Shown here piece after piece: positions 12,061-25,500 of a stretch of 64,000 nucleotides of DNA. The stretch lies in NCBI RefSeq assembly GCF_007565055.1, contig NC_044565.1:42173711-42237710 (forward strand). The letters run 5' to 3'. The notes below the pieces were generated by a model. It worked only from the letters and a program-made list of their open reading frames with translations. It did no database searches and had not been told where the DNA came from. Source of the stretch: Rhinopithecus roxellana (Eukaryota > Chordata > Mammalia > Primates > Cercopithecidae). The translations under genes were made by a program, and so were the position numbers. How positions within the stretch are numbered: the first letter of the stretch is position 1; every line of letters begins with the position of its first letter.

Positions 12061-13040
12061 ATCACAGAATCAAATGATGCTCCTTAGTGTGGAATTTTTT
12101 AATACACAATTGTGCCACAATCACAGGGAAAGAATGCCTTTATGGAAAGTTGGAATTTATACTTGCTTAGTGTATGCTTTTACTGCATGGGGATCCTCTC
12201 TTGTACGCTCTTACTTGGGGACAATTCAGCTCATGTCTGTGCTCCTAGGGACTGAGAGATTTAAGTCCCTTTATGATCTATGCAGAAATTATCTCTTCTT
12301 CCAAACCATTGAATGTAGTGCGTGGGTGCAATGGCTGCCTTCCAGTGAGCTGAAAAGCTCTCATGACTTGGCATACAATCTTTCCCTTGGCCCTTCAGTA
12401 ATGGCATTTCACTTAATACAATATGCCCCTAACTGAGTTTTAGTGATTTCAAATGAATTTAGTCTCCTTATCAATATCCTCTATTTGGTGGTGTGTTTGC
12501 TCTTCAGTGTGCTGTGCCAATAAATCTAGCACAAGTGCTGCCTCCTTCCCTCTCAATTGTCTGGCCTCTCTCTATGAAAGCAAACACCAGGCAGCAGAAA
12601 AAGAGGCTCTCAAAAAACTTGTCTGTATCATAAATGTAAATATCAATAAACTCAGGAGGTTGACAAGGGCATGCTCTAATGGATTTGGCCATGTTGTTAG
12701 CTGTTTTACAAGCAAGATGCTGGAATACTAGGAAGCCCAAGCAGCTTGCTTGCAGTGCTAAAAGAACATGTCAAAAATTTAATCCAGAAAAATTGTTGGT
12801 GTGTTCAGAAACAGAACTCAATGAGTCCCATCATGAGGCAAGACAGCACAATCCTAGAAGGAAAGATGATGCATCTTGCAGGGTCTATCTGTAGATTCTC
12901 CATGATCTGTATAGAGAAATCAGGTGGCAAGTGATTTTAAAAAATATTATTTTCCAAGCTGGAAGATTCTAAGAAAACTCTTTTCACTCTGTTTTGTTTT
13001 GCTTTGCTTATGTTTTAGTATGCTTTCTTCTCTTTTTTGA
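12061..13040. other. Unrecognised non-coding sequence
   Basis: About 1 kb lies between the CA repeat and the first old L1. Short open frames overlap on both strands with no recognisable product. No repeat family is recognised. Confidence 0.4.
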
Positions 13041-14886
13041 TCTCTATTTTTATTTTTATAGATACATAATATGTACAAACATTTATGGGGTACATGTGAC
13101 ATTTTGTTACATGCATACAATATGTAAAGGTCAAATCAGGTTATTTAGGATATCCATCACCTCAAATATTTATGATTTCTATTTGTTGTGAATATTTTAA
13201 GTCCTCTCTTCTAGCTATTTGGAAATATATAATACATTGTTGTTAACTATAGTCATGCTATTCTGCTATCAAACGTTAGAACTTATTCCTTCTATCTAAT
13301 TGAATGTACCTGTTAACCAACAGGTACATCCCCTCACTCCTTCACATACACACCCTCTCAGCCTCTGGTAACTATCATTCTACTCTCTACTTGGCAAGAT
13401 CAACTTTTTTAGCTCACACATATGAGTAAGAACATTGCAATATTTGTCTTTCTGTGCCTGGTTTATTTCTCTTAACATGATGACCTGCTGTTCAATTCAT
13501 GTTGCTTCAATTAGAATTTTATTTTTTAATGACCTCATGGTATTCCATTATGTGTATATACCACATTTTTTTATCCATGCATCCATTGATAGACACTTAG
13601 GTTGATTCTATATCTTTGCTATTGTGCACAGTGCTGCAATAAACGTGTGAGTGGCAGGGAGGTATCCCTTTGATACACTGATTTTCTTTCCTTTGGATAA
13701 ATACCCAGTAGTGGGATTGCTAGTTCATATGATAGTTCTATTTTTGGTTTTCTTGAGAAATCGCCATACTGTATTTCATAATCATTGTACTAATTTACAT
13801 TCTCATCAATGCATAAGAGTTCCCTTTCCTCCATATCCCCACCAGCAACCATTGTATTTTGTCTTTCTAGAATAGCCATTTTAACTGGGTAGGATGATAT
13901 CTCATTGTGGTTTTGATTTGTATTTCCCTGATGTTTAGTGATGTTGAACATTTTTTTTAATATACCTGTGGGTCTTTAGTGTGTTTTCTTTTGAGAAATA
14001 TCTATTCAGATTTTTGCCCACATTTTAGTGAGATTATTTGATTTACATTACTGGTGAGTTATTTTGAGTTCCTTGTATATTTTGGATATTAGCCCCTGTC
14101 AGATGAATAGTTTGCAAATATTTTCTCCCATTCAACAGGGTGTCTCTTCACTCTGTTAACTGTTTCCTTTACTGTGCAGAAATTCAGTTTAACATAGTCC
14201 CATTTGTCTGTGTTTGTTTTTGTTAGCTAACTTTTGAAGTCTTGACTAGACAAATATCCTGAAGAGTTCTCCTGTGTTTTCTTCTAATACATTTATAATT
14301 ATAGGTTTTTACACTTAAATCTTTAATTCATTTTGAATCTACTTTTATATATGCTGTGAGAAAGGAACTAAATTTTATTCTTCTGCATATAGAGATCCAT
14401 TTTTTTTCCCAGAACCATTTATTGAAGAAAGTATCCTTTGCCCTGTATGTGTTCTTGGTTCCTTTGTTGAAAATCATTTGGCTGTAAATACACCAATTTA
14501 TTTCTGGGTTCTTCAATCTATTCCATTGGTCTGTGTGTCTGCATTAATTCCAATACCATGCTGTTTTGGTTACTATAGCATTGTAATATATTTTGAAGTC
14601 AGGTATTGTGATACCTCCAGCTTTGTTCCTTTTGGTTATGATTGCTTTGTCTATCTGGGCTTTTTTTTTGCTTCCATGCACATTTAGGATTGTTTCTCTA
14701 TTTCTGTGAAAATTATCATTGGTATCTTGATAGGGATTGTATTTAATCTGTAGATTGTTTTGGGTAGTATTCTAATTTTAACATTATAATTTTTCTAATC
14801 CATGAGGATGGAATGTCTTCTCATTTGTTTGTGTCTTCTACAATTTTTTCATCAGTGTTATGTAGTTTTCCTTGTAAAAACATTTT

Positions 14887-15016
14887 TAAACATTTTTGAA
14901 GAGATGGAATCTCACTATGTTGCCCAAGCTAGTCTTGAACTACTGGCCTCAAGTGATCCTCCCCCGTCGGCCTTCCAAAGAGCTGGGAATATAGGCATGA
15001 GCAATTGTGCCCAACC
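14887..15016 (-). mobile_element. Old Alu-like monomer (FLAM type) inside L1
   Basis: About 130 bases read gagatggaatctcactatgt, tgcccaagctagtcttgaac, ctcaagtgatcctccccc and ggcatgagcaattgtgccc. This is one left-monomer-like Alu arm on the minus strand, with many transitions. L1 sequence resumes at 'cttggttaaatttattccta'. No second monomer is present. No clear target-site duplication was found. Confidence 0.75.
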
Positions 15017-15414
15017 AAGCTTTTTACTTTCTTGGTTAAATTTATTCCTAGGCCTTTTATTTTACTTTTTATAGCTATTATAAATTGGATTGACTTCTTG
15101 ATTTCTTTTTCAGCTAGCTTATTACTGGTGTGTAGAAATGCTACCGATTTTGTGTGTTGGTTTTGTATCCTGCAACTTTACTGAATTTTTTTTATCAGAT
15201 CTAAGTGGTTTTTGGTGGTGTTTTCAGTTTTTTCTCAGTACAAAATTATGTCTTCTGCAAAGAAGGACAATGTAACTTCTACTTTTCCAATTTGGATGCC
15301 TTTTATTTCTTTCTCTTGCTTCATTGGTCTAGCTAGGATTTCCAGTAGGATGTTGAACAGGAGTGGTGCAAATGGGCATCCTTAAATGGGCATCCTTGTC
15401 TTGTTCTAGTTCTT

Positions 15415-15712
15415 TTTTTTTTTTTTTTTGAGACGGAGTCTCGCTCTGTCCCCCAGGCTGGAGTGCAGTGACCGGATCTCAGCTCACTGCAAGCTCCGCC
15501 TCCCGGGTTTTACGCCATTCTCCTGCCTCAGCCTCCGGAGTAGCTGGGACTACAGGCGCCCGCCACTTCGCCCGGCTATTTTTTAATATTTTTTAGTAGA
15601 GACGGGGTTTCACCGTGTAGGCCAGGATGGTCTCGATCTCCTGACCTTGTGATCCGCCCGTCTCGGCCTCTCAAAGTGCTGGGATTACAGTCTTGAGCCA
15701 CCGTGCCCGGCC
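15415..15712 (-). mobile_element. AluY-type SINE inside L1
   Basis: T-run, then gagacggagtctcgctctgt, complete dimer, ending cgtgcccggcc. The flanking duplication CTAGTTCTT is perfect (15406-15414 and 15713-15721) and L1 sequence is continuous once it is removed. The gtgaccggatctcagctc and cttgagccaccg variants point to an Old World monkey AluY. Confidence 0.95.
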
Positions 15713-18659
15713 CTAGTTCTTAGAAGAAAGGATTTCAGCTTTTCTCCATTCGGTATGATGTTAGCAGTGGACTTGTCGTATATGGCCTTTATTATGTTGA
15801 GGTATGCTCTTTCTATGGTAGTTTGTTGAGTTTTTCTTTTATCATTATGAAGAGACATTGCATTTTGCCAAATAATTCTTTTGTGTCTATTGAAATGATA
15901 AGGTTTTGTCCTTCATTCTGTTGATGTATCAGATTCATTGATTTGTCTATGATGAGCTATCTTTGCATTCCTAGTATAAACTCCACTTGATAATGGCATA
16001 TTATCTTTCTGATGTGCTGTTGGATTTGGTTTGCTAGCATTTGCTGGGGACTTTTGTGTCCATGATAAACAAGAATATTGAATTGTAGCATTCTCTCTTT
16101 TTTTGTTGTGTCTTTGGTTTTGATATCAGGGTAATGCTGTCCTCATAAAAGGAGTTAGGAATAATTCTTTTCTCTTCCATTTTTTTTGGATAGTTTCAAG
16201 AGAATTCATGTCAGTTCTTCTTTATAAGTTTGGCAGAATTTGGCAGTGAAGTCATCCCATCCTGGGGAGACTTTTTATTATTAATTCAACTTCATTATTT
16301 ATTACTGATCTGTTTAGGTTTTCTATTTCTTTCTGACTTAATCTTGCTGGGCTATATGTGTCCAGGAATTTAGTCATTTCCTACAGATTTTCCAGTTTCT
16401 TATCACATAGTTGTTCATAATAGATTCTGATGATCTTTTATATTTCTGTGGTATCAGTTGCTATGTCTCCTTTTTTGTTTGTTTGTTTGTTTTTCCCTTG
16501 GTTGACTTGGGACTTCTCTCCTTTTTTCTTTGTTCAGCTAGAAGTTTATCAATTTTGTTTACTTCTTCAAAAAGAACACTTTTCATTTTGTTGATCATTT
16601 GTATGCTTTTTAGTCTCAATTGTGCATAGTTCTGTTTAACGTACATGTATGTATAGTTTCCAAAGTTTCCCTTGTTATTGACTTCTAATTGTATTTCATT
16701 GTGGTATGATAAGATACTTGATATGATAGTGATTTTCAAAAATTTTAAAGACTTATTTTGTGGCCTAACACTGTGGTCTAAGCTAGAGTGTTCTGTGTGC
16801 TGATGAGAAGAATGTGTATTCTGCAGCTGTTGGATGAAATATTCTGTAGATGTCTGTTAGGTCCGTTGGTAAAGTGCAGTTTAAATCCAGTATTTCTTTG
16901 TTGCTTTTCTGTGTAGATGATCTGTCTAATGCTGACAATGGGGTGAATGCTGAGAATAGAGTCGATCTCTCTTTTTTTTTTTTTTTCAGTCTAATATTTG
17001 CTTTATATATCTGAGTGCTCCAGTGTTGGGTGCATATGTATTTAGAATTTTTATATGCTTCTGCTAAATTTATACCTTTATAATTCTATAATCACCTTTT
17101 CTGCCCCTTTTACTGTTTTCGACTTAAAGTATTTCTTATCTGGTATAAGTATAGTTACTCCTGCTCAGTTTTGGTTTCTGTTTGCATGGAATATCTTTTT
17201 GCATTCCTTTACTTTTAGTTTATATGTGTCTTTACAGATGAACTGAGGTTTGTTTATTTGTAGACAGCATACTGTTGGGGTGTGCTTTTTGTTTTCTCTT
17301 ATATCCATTCGGCTGGTCTGTATGTTTTATGTGAAAAGTTTAATCTGTTTATATGCAGGGTTAATATTGATGTCTGTGGACTTATTCCTGTCGTTTTGTT
17401 AATTGCTTTCTGGTTGTTTTATATATCCTGTGTTCCTTTCTTTCTCTCCTATTGTTTATCATTGCAGTTTACCGGTTTTCTGTAGTGGTAACATTTGAGT
17501 TCTTTCTCTTCTCCATTTATGTATTTGCTTTGCCAGTGAGTTTCATACTTCCATGTGTTTTATAGATGGTAGATATTGTCCTTTTGCTTGCAGGTGTAAG
17601 CATTTCTTGCAGGGCTAGTCTAGTAGTGATGAATTCCCTAAGTTTTTGCTTGTCTGGGAAATACTTTATTTCTCCTTCATTTTTGAAGGGTAACTTTCTT
17701 GGGTATAGTATCATTGACTGACAGGATTTTTTTTTTTCCTTTAGCACTTTGAATATATTATTCCATTATCTCTGGCCTATAAGGTTTCTGCTGAGGAATC
17801 TGCTGTTAGTCTAATGTGGGTTCCTTTATATGTGGCTAGAAAATTTACTCTTGCTGTTTTAGAATTCATTCATTGTCTTTGACTTTGGACAATTCGAACA
17901 TAATGTGCATTGGAGAAGATTTCTTTGGGTTGTATTTATTTGAGAATGTTGCATCTTGCTGTATCTGGATGTCTAATCTGGATGTGAGAAGTGGGAATTT
18001 TTCAGTTGTTATTTTTTTGAACAAATTTTCTATGCCTTTGCTATTCTCTTTACCTTCCAAAACACCCAAATTTCAATATTTGGTTGCTTTATGGTGTCTC
18101 GTGTGTCACATAGGCTTTGTTTATTCTTATTTATTTACTGACTGGGTTATTTCAAAAGATCTGTTTTCAAGTTCTGAAATCCTTTCCTCCACTTAATCCA
18201 GGCTATTCCTGAATTTCTCAATTGTGTTTTTAAAAATTCATTCAATAAATCCTAGCATTTTTTTTTTTTTTAACAATATCTACTTTTTTGGTGAACGTCT
18301 TATTCATATTATGAGTTGTTTTTTTTCTGATTTCCTTTTCTGGTTTATCTGTGTTCTTTTGTGTTTCACTAAACTACTCTGATATCATTATTTTGAATTT
18401 TTTTTAGGTATTACGTAATTTTTTATTGGGATCAATTGCTGGAGAATTCTTGTTTTTCTTTGAATGTGTCATATTTCCTTGCTTTTTCATGTTTATTGTG
18501 TCCTTATATTGACATCTGTACTTTTGATATAATAGTTGCTTCTTCCAATTTTGGGGATTGGCTTTAGTAGGGAAAGACGTTTTCCCATAAATGTATCTAT
18601 GGCGTTGGTTGGGTAGGTCACTTTGACTTTGTTTCTGGATACTTGCAGTAATGTAGGTT

Positions 18660-20000
18660 CTCTATGATTTCTCAAGCTATAAACAACATCAGTGATGTCT
18701 GCAATTTCCTCAGTGGCTTAGGCTGCAATTGTGTGGAGGCTGTGATGAGGCTTTGCTGGGAATGGGGATGTACGGTGGGCCATTTCTTGGGCCCCAGTGA
18801 TGGCAGCAGAGGGCTGAGTATGCCTGTCCTTGGCACCGCGTCACAGCGTAGAGTCATTTATGTTAGAGGCCCAAGAGAACTGATTCTTGGGCCTCCGGGA
18901 GACTTGCCCAGGTGCTGGCAGTAGCAGTGGTGAACTGGGTGGGTGGACAAGACTTCAGGTCCCTGGGCAGAATCCATGGTGTGGACAATAGTGGCAGTGG
19001 TTGTAGGACAACCCTTGGATTCTCCAGCAGCATGTGCTGGTGTTAGCAGCTCTTGCTACAGCCTGGGTGAGTCAGTCCTCAGACTCCCAGGTGGTACATG
19101 CAGGTGGCTACCAGCAATTGGTAGTGGTGGTAGGCTAGATGGGCTCATCCTCAGATTTCCAGAGGAATACACAGATGCTAGCAGTGGTGGATAGAGCAGG
19201 GCAATCCCCAGGCCTTTGCATAGTGTGCTTGGCTGCTGGCAGTAGGTGTTCTGTGCCTGTTGTTGAGCTCTCTGGTGGTATGCATGTTCACTCAAGGTGA
19301 TCAGTGGGGCAGGGTAATACCCAGACCCACAAATAGTGTGGTTGGGCACTGACAAGTGAAGAGTATTGCCCGACTGGACAAACATGTCCTCAGGCACCCT
19401 GGCAGTTCACATAGGTACAGGCTGTGAAGGGCACAGTGGGGCTATCCTCAGGTCCCCATGCAGTATGTTCAGAAGGCAATAGTAGTCACAGTGGACAAAG
19501 AGAGCCTGTCCTTAGAGCATGTGCAAGAGGGCAGGGCCCTGCTGCTGATGGGGGCAGTGTTGCTGTCAATGGCAGCAGCCCCAGGCAGGTGACTCTCTGG
19601 CTCTGGGAGCACATACTTTGGTTCCCTTTGACTCAGGGATAGCCTCCCTGCTGTACTTCATCACCTATTACCCAGCGTGTAGGATACTCTTTGGACTAGA
19701 GGGCTGGGGTCCCTATCATACTCCTGGGTCCAACTGGCATTGCACTGCTGCAGCCCTCTGGGTGGACACAAGGGAATATCAGTGAGGCTCCAGGGATGTG
19801 GAGATACAGGGGCTGTTGGGCCCCAGGACAGGATGCAGTAGGTGGGGTTGGGCTCTCAAAATGGTACCATACTGCAGGTGCTTGTGTTTTGAGGAGTGTG
19901 TGGGACCAGCATGAACTTCTTCTTAAAACAATGCCATTAAACATTTTCCAGGCAGCTCCCTATACTAGTTTCAGCACCCTCAGTGGTCGAGAGACCCTCC
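18660..20000 (-). repeat. GC-rich degenerate tandem repeats in L1 5' UTR
   Basis: Within the 5' UTR of the L1 above, GC content rises and degenerate units recur. A 'cctcag' core followed by a cccaggtggtacatgcaggt-like segment and a 'ggcagtagtgg' segment appears near 19075, 19150, 19390 and 19450. The repeats are too diverged to give an exact period. Several open frames rich in Gly, Ser and Pro here are by-products of this composition. Confidence 0.6.
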
Positions 20001-20489
20001 CATGGCTAGGATTGCCAGAATCCACAGTGTAAAGGTGGACTTCTGGGGACGATATATTTTACCCTTTCCCCAAATGGGGAGTTTCTCCAGGCACTCAGTT
20101 GATCCCAGCAAGGCTGCTGCCTTGCTTCCCTCTCCTTTCCTGCCTCATGTGTTTTCCATCACTTCTCTTCTGAATTCTAATGCTCTCTCTTGGGTCCTCT
20201 ATTCAACGTGTGATTATCTATTCACTATTTTGGTTCTTTGTGGAGGAGGTGAGTGTTTTATGCCTCTAGGTCTTGTAGCCTATCAGTGCAATGGAGGGTC
20301 TAGGTCTCTGTTCCCACAATACCTTGGACCTTCTGACAAATAGATGTTTTCCTTTTGTTGGTAAGTATTCAGTGGAATATTGTTTCCTTTTTAAGATCTT
20401 ATACCAACTAACAAGTTTCCTTTCTGGATAATCTGCATGCAGACAGGCTGACCTCCAGAATGCTGCAGTTAGACTTGCCCAGTTATGGA

Positions 20490-20672
20490 GGCAAACAATT
20501 CCCAGGATCACCAGAGGGAGTTGATCAGTTAAAAACCCAGGAAAGCCTAAGATGTAGTTCCAGTGTGAGAGTCAGCAGGCTCAAGACTCAGGAAGAGCTG
20601 ATGTTTCAAATTCAAGTACAAAGGCTGGAAAAAGCTAATGTCCCAGTTTGGAGGCAGCCAGGCAGGAACTCT
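20490..20672 (+). mobile_element. Old L1M 3' UTR fragment
   Basis: The order 'ctaagatgtagttccagtg', 'aggctcaagactcaggaaga', 'gctgatgtttcaaattcaag' and 'ctaatgtcccagtttggagg' resembles L1M 3' UTR sequence on the plus strand. It sits between two minus-strand L1s and may be what both inserted next to. Assigned from memory of the family; moderate certainty. Confidence 0.45.
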
Positions 20673-20675
20673 CTT

Positions 20676-23600
20676 CTTTTTTAAATTAAACTTTTCATTT
20701 TGAGATGATGATAGATTCACATGCAGTTGTAAGAAATAACATAGCAAGAACTCCTGTGTCCTTTACCTAGCTATTCCACCTAGCTATTCCACAAATTTTT
20801 TTTTTTTTTTTTTTTGAGATGGAATCTCCCTCTGTCGCCCAGGCTAGAGTGCAATGGCACGATCTCGGCTCACTACAACCTCTGCCTCCCTCGTTCAAGT
20901 AATTCTCCTGCCTCAGCCTCCCGAGTACCTGGGATTACAGGTGCACACCACCATGCCCGGCTCATTTTTGTATTTTTAGTAGAGACGGGGTTTCACCATG
21001 TTGGTCAGGCTGGTCTGGAACTCTTGACCTCGTGATCCACCCGCCTTGGCTTCCCAAAGTGCTGGGGTGACAAGCGTGAGCCACCAGACCCAGCCAATAA
21101 TGTCTTAAACTGTGGTAAAATATAACAGCCAGTATTTTGAAATTAATTTAGTTAAGATACAGATGTTTTCATCGTACAAGGGTGCCTCATATTGTCCTTT
21201 TATAGCCACGTCCACTTACCTTCCATCACCACCTCATCTTAGCCCTTGAAAAAAACTAATCTTTTTCCATTTTTATAACTTTATCAGTTCAATAATTTAT
21301 ATATGTGAAATCTTGGGATTGAGTTTTTTTACTTAGCCTAATTATCTGGAGATTCATCAAGTTGTACAATGGTAGGTACACACCAAGTTAGTTTAACTGT
21401 TCAACTGATGAAGGACATTAAAGTTGTGTCTAGTTTCAGGTTATTAAAAAAAAACTATAAACAGTTGTGAATTGATTTCTGGGTAAGCATGTTTTTATTT
21501 CTCTAGGATACATGTTCAAGAGTGTAATTTCTGGGTCATATGGTAGCTGCATGTTCAGTATTTTAAGATACTGCCAAACTATTTTTCATGATCCCTGTAC
21601 CACTTTACATTTCCACCAGCAATGAATGAGTGATCTAGTTTTCCACATCCTCTTCAGCATTTGGTGTTGTCACTAATTATTTTATTTAGCTAATTTGATA
21701 GGTGCGTAGTAATATCTTATTGTGGTTTAATTTGTTTTTCTCTAATGGCTAATGATGTTGAACATCTTTTCATGTGCTTATTTTCCATCTGCATACTCTT
21801 TTCTCTGTTTTGTCAATTTTCTAATGGCATTTTTTTAAATGTTGAGATTTCAGACTTCTTTAAGTATTCTAAATAATCATCCTTTACCAGATGATTTTCA
21901 AATATTTATCATCCTTTCTCCTGCCTCAGATGGTTTTGCAAATATTTTCTCCTAATCTGTAGCTTGTCTTTTTATTTTTTTAGCAGGGTCTTTCACATTA
22001 AAAAAGTCTTTATTTTTTATGAAGTCTAATCAATATCTGCTTACATGAAGTGTGATTTTGCTGTCAAGTCAAAAACACTCTTTACTTAGACATAGATCTG
22101 GAAGATTTTCTTCTGTTTTTTTCTAAAAATTTATAATTTTATATTTTACATGCAATTATATGACCCATTTTCAGTTTTTATTTGTATAAGGAGTGAGACT
22201 TAGGTAAAGGTTTATTTTTTTAAACAAGGTATGTTGAATTTCCCCAGCGCCACTTGTTGAAAAGTCTATTTTGACTCCATTGAAGGCTTTTGCCCCTTTG
22301 TCAAAATCAACTGGGCATATTTGTGTGGGTCTATTTCTGAGTTCTGTATTCCAGTCCATTAATCTGTGTCTCTATTTTCTTTGCCAATTACATGTGCCTT
22401 CATTACTATAGCTATATAATAAGTCTAGAAATCAGGTAGAATGCTTTCTTCCACTGTATCCCTTTCAAAATTGTTTTAGCTATTGTAGTTGTGCAACTTT
22501 CTTCTTGCCTCCACGATTTTTGATAATACATTTTGCCATTCAATTTTTTCTCACTCTATAGGTAAGGTGTAATTTCTCCCCTGATATTATCAAGATTTTT
22601 TTTTTTTGACTTTAGTTTCAGAAGTTTATTATGATGTGTCTTGGTGTGAATTCCTTTGACTTTATTTTATGTGGGGTTTGCTTTGTGTTTTGAATCTTCA
22701 GACTTATGTCTTTTGTCAAATTTTGGAAATCTTTAGCCATGATTTCTTTGAGAAGTGTTTAACCTCACCTCTTTCTCCTCTCCTTCTGAAACTCTAATGG
22801 CATGAACATTATTTTTTTTTATAGTCTCACAGATCCCTGAGACTCTGTTCATTTTTCATTTTCCAGTCTGTTTTCTCTCTGTTCTTCACAACTTAGGTCA
22901 TTTGTATTGTTCCATCATTAAGTTTAGTAATTCTTTCCTTTGGCCTTTTATTCTGTTATTGAGTACATCCACTGAATTTTTAATTTCAGTTTAGAATTTT
23001 TGTTATATTTTTCAGTTCTAAAATTTCCATCTGCTTCTTCTTTATATTGCTACTTATTTGCCAAGACTTTGTTTCTTTGCTGTGTCTTTATTTTTTTTTT
23101 TCATTGTTTCATGTGTGCTTGTAATTGCTCATTGAAGTGCTTTTTTGATGATTGTTTCAAAATCTTTGTCAAGTAATTCTAACATCTCTTTCATCTTTGT
23201 GTTGGCATCTACTCATTGTCGTTTTTCCTTTGGTTTGATATCTTCTGGCTTCTTAGTATAACGTGTAACAAGTAATTTTCAATTGAATCATTGACATGTT
23301 GGGTGTTATATCATGAGTGAATTTTACTTAAAACTTTTCTTTTAGCTGACTTCTCTGGCAGTGCTCTAATAGGAAAATGAGAGTGCTGCCTTATTACTGC
23401 CATGTTGGGATAGAAATTCAGTTCTTCACTCACCTTGCTTTCACAATCAACGTTGGCAGTATGCTTCATTATACTCCATTACTGCTGGGTATGGGTAGGC
23501 ATTCTGGCTCTCCACTATGTCTCCACTGATACTCTCCTGGCTGGCAGGGGTTGGAGTGCCTCCTTACTGCCTCCCACATGGCTTCCACTCACACAGAGTA

Positions 23601-23765
23601 GGTAGGGAAATCTCATTACTCCTGGATGAAAGTCATGACTTTCCGCTATTCCTGCTCTAAAAGCCTTCCCAGTGGAGAAATGAGGAGCGGTCAGAAATTT
23701 CCCTACTTCTGGTTGAGTGTGGCACTCTAGGCCATGTAGTCTCTACCTATCCTGCTTGGGAAGGT
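20676..23765 (-). mobile_element. Old L1M with internal deletion
   Basis: The left end is an L1M 3' UTR (gatagattcacatgcagttg). Then comes ORF2 C-terminal sequence with the familiar gacatttgggttg-type and caatgaatgagtgatctag blocks, up to about 22595. From about 22608 the text changes abruptly to the upstream, ORF1/5' part of an L1M (cagatccctgagactctgtt near 22830; caaaatctttgtcaagtaat near 23160). The reverse transcriptase and endonuclease regions are absent. An AluS lies near the 3' end. The element is non-functional. Confidence 0.75.
20796..21094 (-). mobile_element. AluS-type SINE inside L1M
   Basis: A T20 run, then gagatggaatctccctctg, both monomers, ending agacccagcc. Many CpGs have decayed (TG/CA), so it is older than the AluY copies. 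L1M sequence is found on both sides. A convincing long target-site duplication was not found. Just upstream, 'cctagctattcca' is tandemly duplicated. Confidence 0.93.
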
Positions 23766-25500
23766 GTTACAGTTTGCTTCATATATGTTGTCCAGGGGTT
23801 TCGTTTTATTTAGTGGAAAGAATAGGGAAAAGTGTATCTACTTCCCAGATGTCCTCCCACCTGATTCTGCTTTAATGTCATCTGAAGGTCTGCATTTAAG
23901 CATGGCTTCCCATGATTTTGAATTAAAATCTGTTCCAAAAAAAAAAAAAAGTGTATCCCCCACCCATGGTTTATATGATACCCAAATCTTTCAAAATCAA
24001 TTTCAAACATTTGTCTTTTCTGTCAGGCAAACCATGTATCAGCTGCTCTAGAAAGGGTAGTAGTTCAACCATTAAGAGGTACTCACATCTGAGGACTAAT
24101 CAGTTGATCAGATCAGTGAATTTCAAACTGTTCCAGAGAGCTTTGAACTTGAGGATCTAAGCGCAGAGCAGGCCTAACAACAAAGCGTTTTTTAAAATGC
24201 AAAAATTATTATGCGTAATACTCTTTTTAGAAAGTTAACTTAATATTAAAAATACAATCAAAAGAAAATTAACAATACAAATGTAAATATTGTGCAAATA
24301 TTTTCATGATTTCATAACTTCCTGCCTTTGGAGATTGAGTTTGGGAAAGCTCTAGTTTACTTTGATGCAACAGGAGAATTATCTAGGAAACTTTACTTAA
24401 GAAATCCTTCATGTATCACCTTTTCTAGTTAGTGAATGCCTTCACCATTTACAAAACATGCTGAAGAGAGAGCATATATTTAGCAAGATTATGGCTTCAA
24501 AGGGAAATGTTCTCTCCCCACAAAAAAATTCAGTAATTTTAAAGACTAAAAATTAAAAACAGCAACAATAAAACAATAGTAGCATTAAAAAAAAAATAGG
24601 TCATTCAACTAAAGAATCAAAATTACTTTTTTGGTAGCTTACAAATTCCTTAAAATTTTTGGTAGCTTATAAATTTCTGAAAATTTTCAGAAACAAAATG
24701 GATTCAGTGATTCACTTTTTTTTTTTTTTTTTAGTTTACACTTTTAAAATTCCAGAGCCTCATCAAATCCCCACACTTATATCTTACTTTAATCAACCTT
24801 ATACAAGGATAAAATTAACTTTTCAAAGGGTAATTTTACCTTAAAGTTAGTTTCAACTTTCTGACCTCAACATTCCACCAAAATGTTTGTTTTTTTTATT
24901 CCTAAAAAACTGCACCTTTCAGGAGAAAACATTCATGTAAAATACTTTTTCTTATGCCAAATAAGCTTTTTTATTTATTTTTAAGAAAAGGCTGAAATGA
25001 ATGTTAGATTTTATTTATAAGAATTATTTTCTAATCTGTCAGGTTTATTTTTTTTTTTACTTTAAAATCAGGCATTTTTAATAAAAATAATAGAGGGAGA
25101 CCAGGATCTAGTAACTAGTCCTAAAGAAGCTTTTTTAATATTTGTAGTAAACATTAAAATGCCAATGGCAACACAGACAGGTAGATGCACTGCGCCACCA
25201 GCAGTGTTATCTATAGGAAGGAAAATGCTTGTCATTGGTGACCTCTCCCTTGTTCTCTTTGATCTCTTTAGGTCTCATAATCCACATTCTTTTGGCAGCA
25301 TTTGAAAATACTAATGATCTTCTCCTCCTAGACATTCTCTACCTACCCTGACACATTTCATTCTCTTGGTTCTTTTCTTACCCCTCAGCTTTGTGAGGTT
25401 TTCGTCCTGTCTTCATGCTTTATTTTCATCCTGGATAATCTGTTCTTGTTGTCTCCATGTCTCTCACATTCAATGTTTTTTAAGTCTTATTTATCATTTT
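23766..25500. other. Unrecognised AT-rich sequence
   Basis: About 1.7 kb without a recognised gene. It contains A- and T-runs (A14 near 23938; T17 near 24717) and a short tandem duplication of a roughly 32-bp unit at 24628-24690 (ttggtagcttacaaattcc / ttggtagcttataaatttc). Confidence 0.45.

Larger units (their letters stand above)
13046..20340 (-). mobile_element. Near full-length old L1 (L1PB/L1MA age)
   Basis: Runs 3' to 5' across the window. The 3' UTR is at about 13046-13400. The ORF2 C-terminal region follows (caataaacgtgtgagtggc; aatacccagtagtgggattg near 13710). Next come the reverse transcriptase region near 15250-16100, the endonuclease region near 16400-17250, ORF1-equivalent sequence about 17500-18250, and a GC-rich 5' UTR to about 20340. 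Stops and frameshifts are scattered throughout, so it is dead. A 130-bp Alu monomer and a young AluY inserted into it later. The subfamily is an estimate by eye. Confidence 0.88.

Noticed and set aside
12008..12436. 142-codon plus-strand open frame
   Set aside because: It begins in the CA microsatellite and the remainder has no recognisable family.
15369..15400. Tandem copy of AAATGGGCATCCTT as a possible target-site duplication
   Set aside because: The two copies are nearly adjacent inside L1 sequence with nothing inserted between them; a simple small duplication.
18943..19642. Gly/Ser/Pro-rich open frames suggesting an exon cluster
   Set aside because: They lie in the GC-rich 5' UTR of the old L1 and overlap in several frames on both strands.
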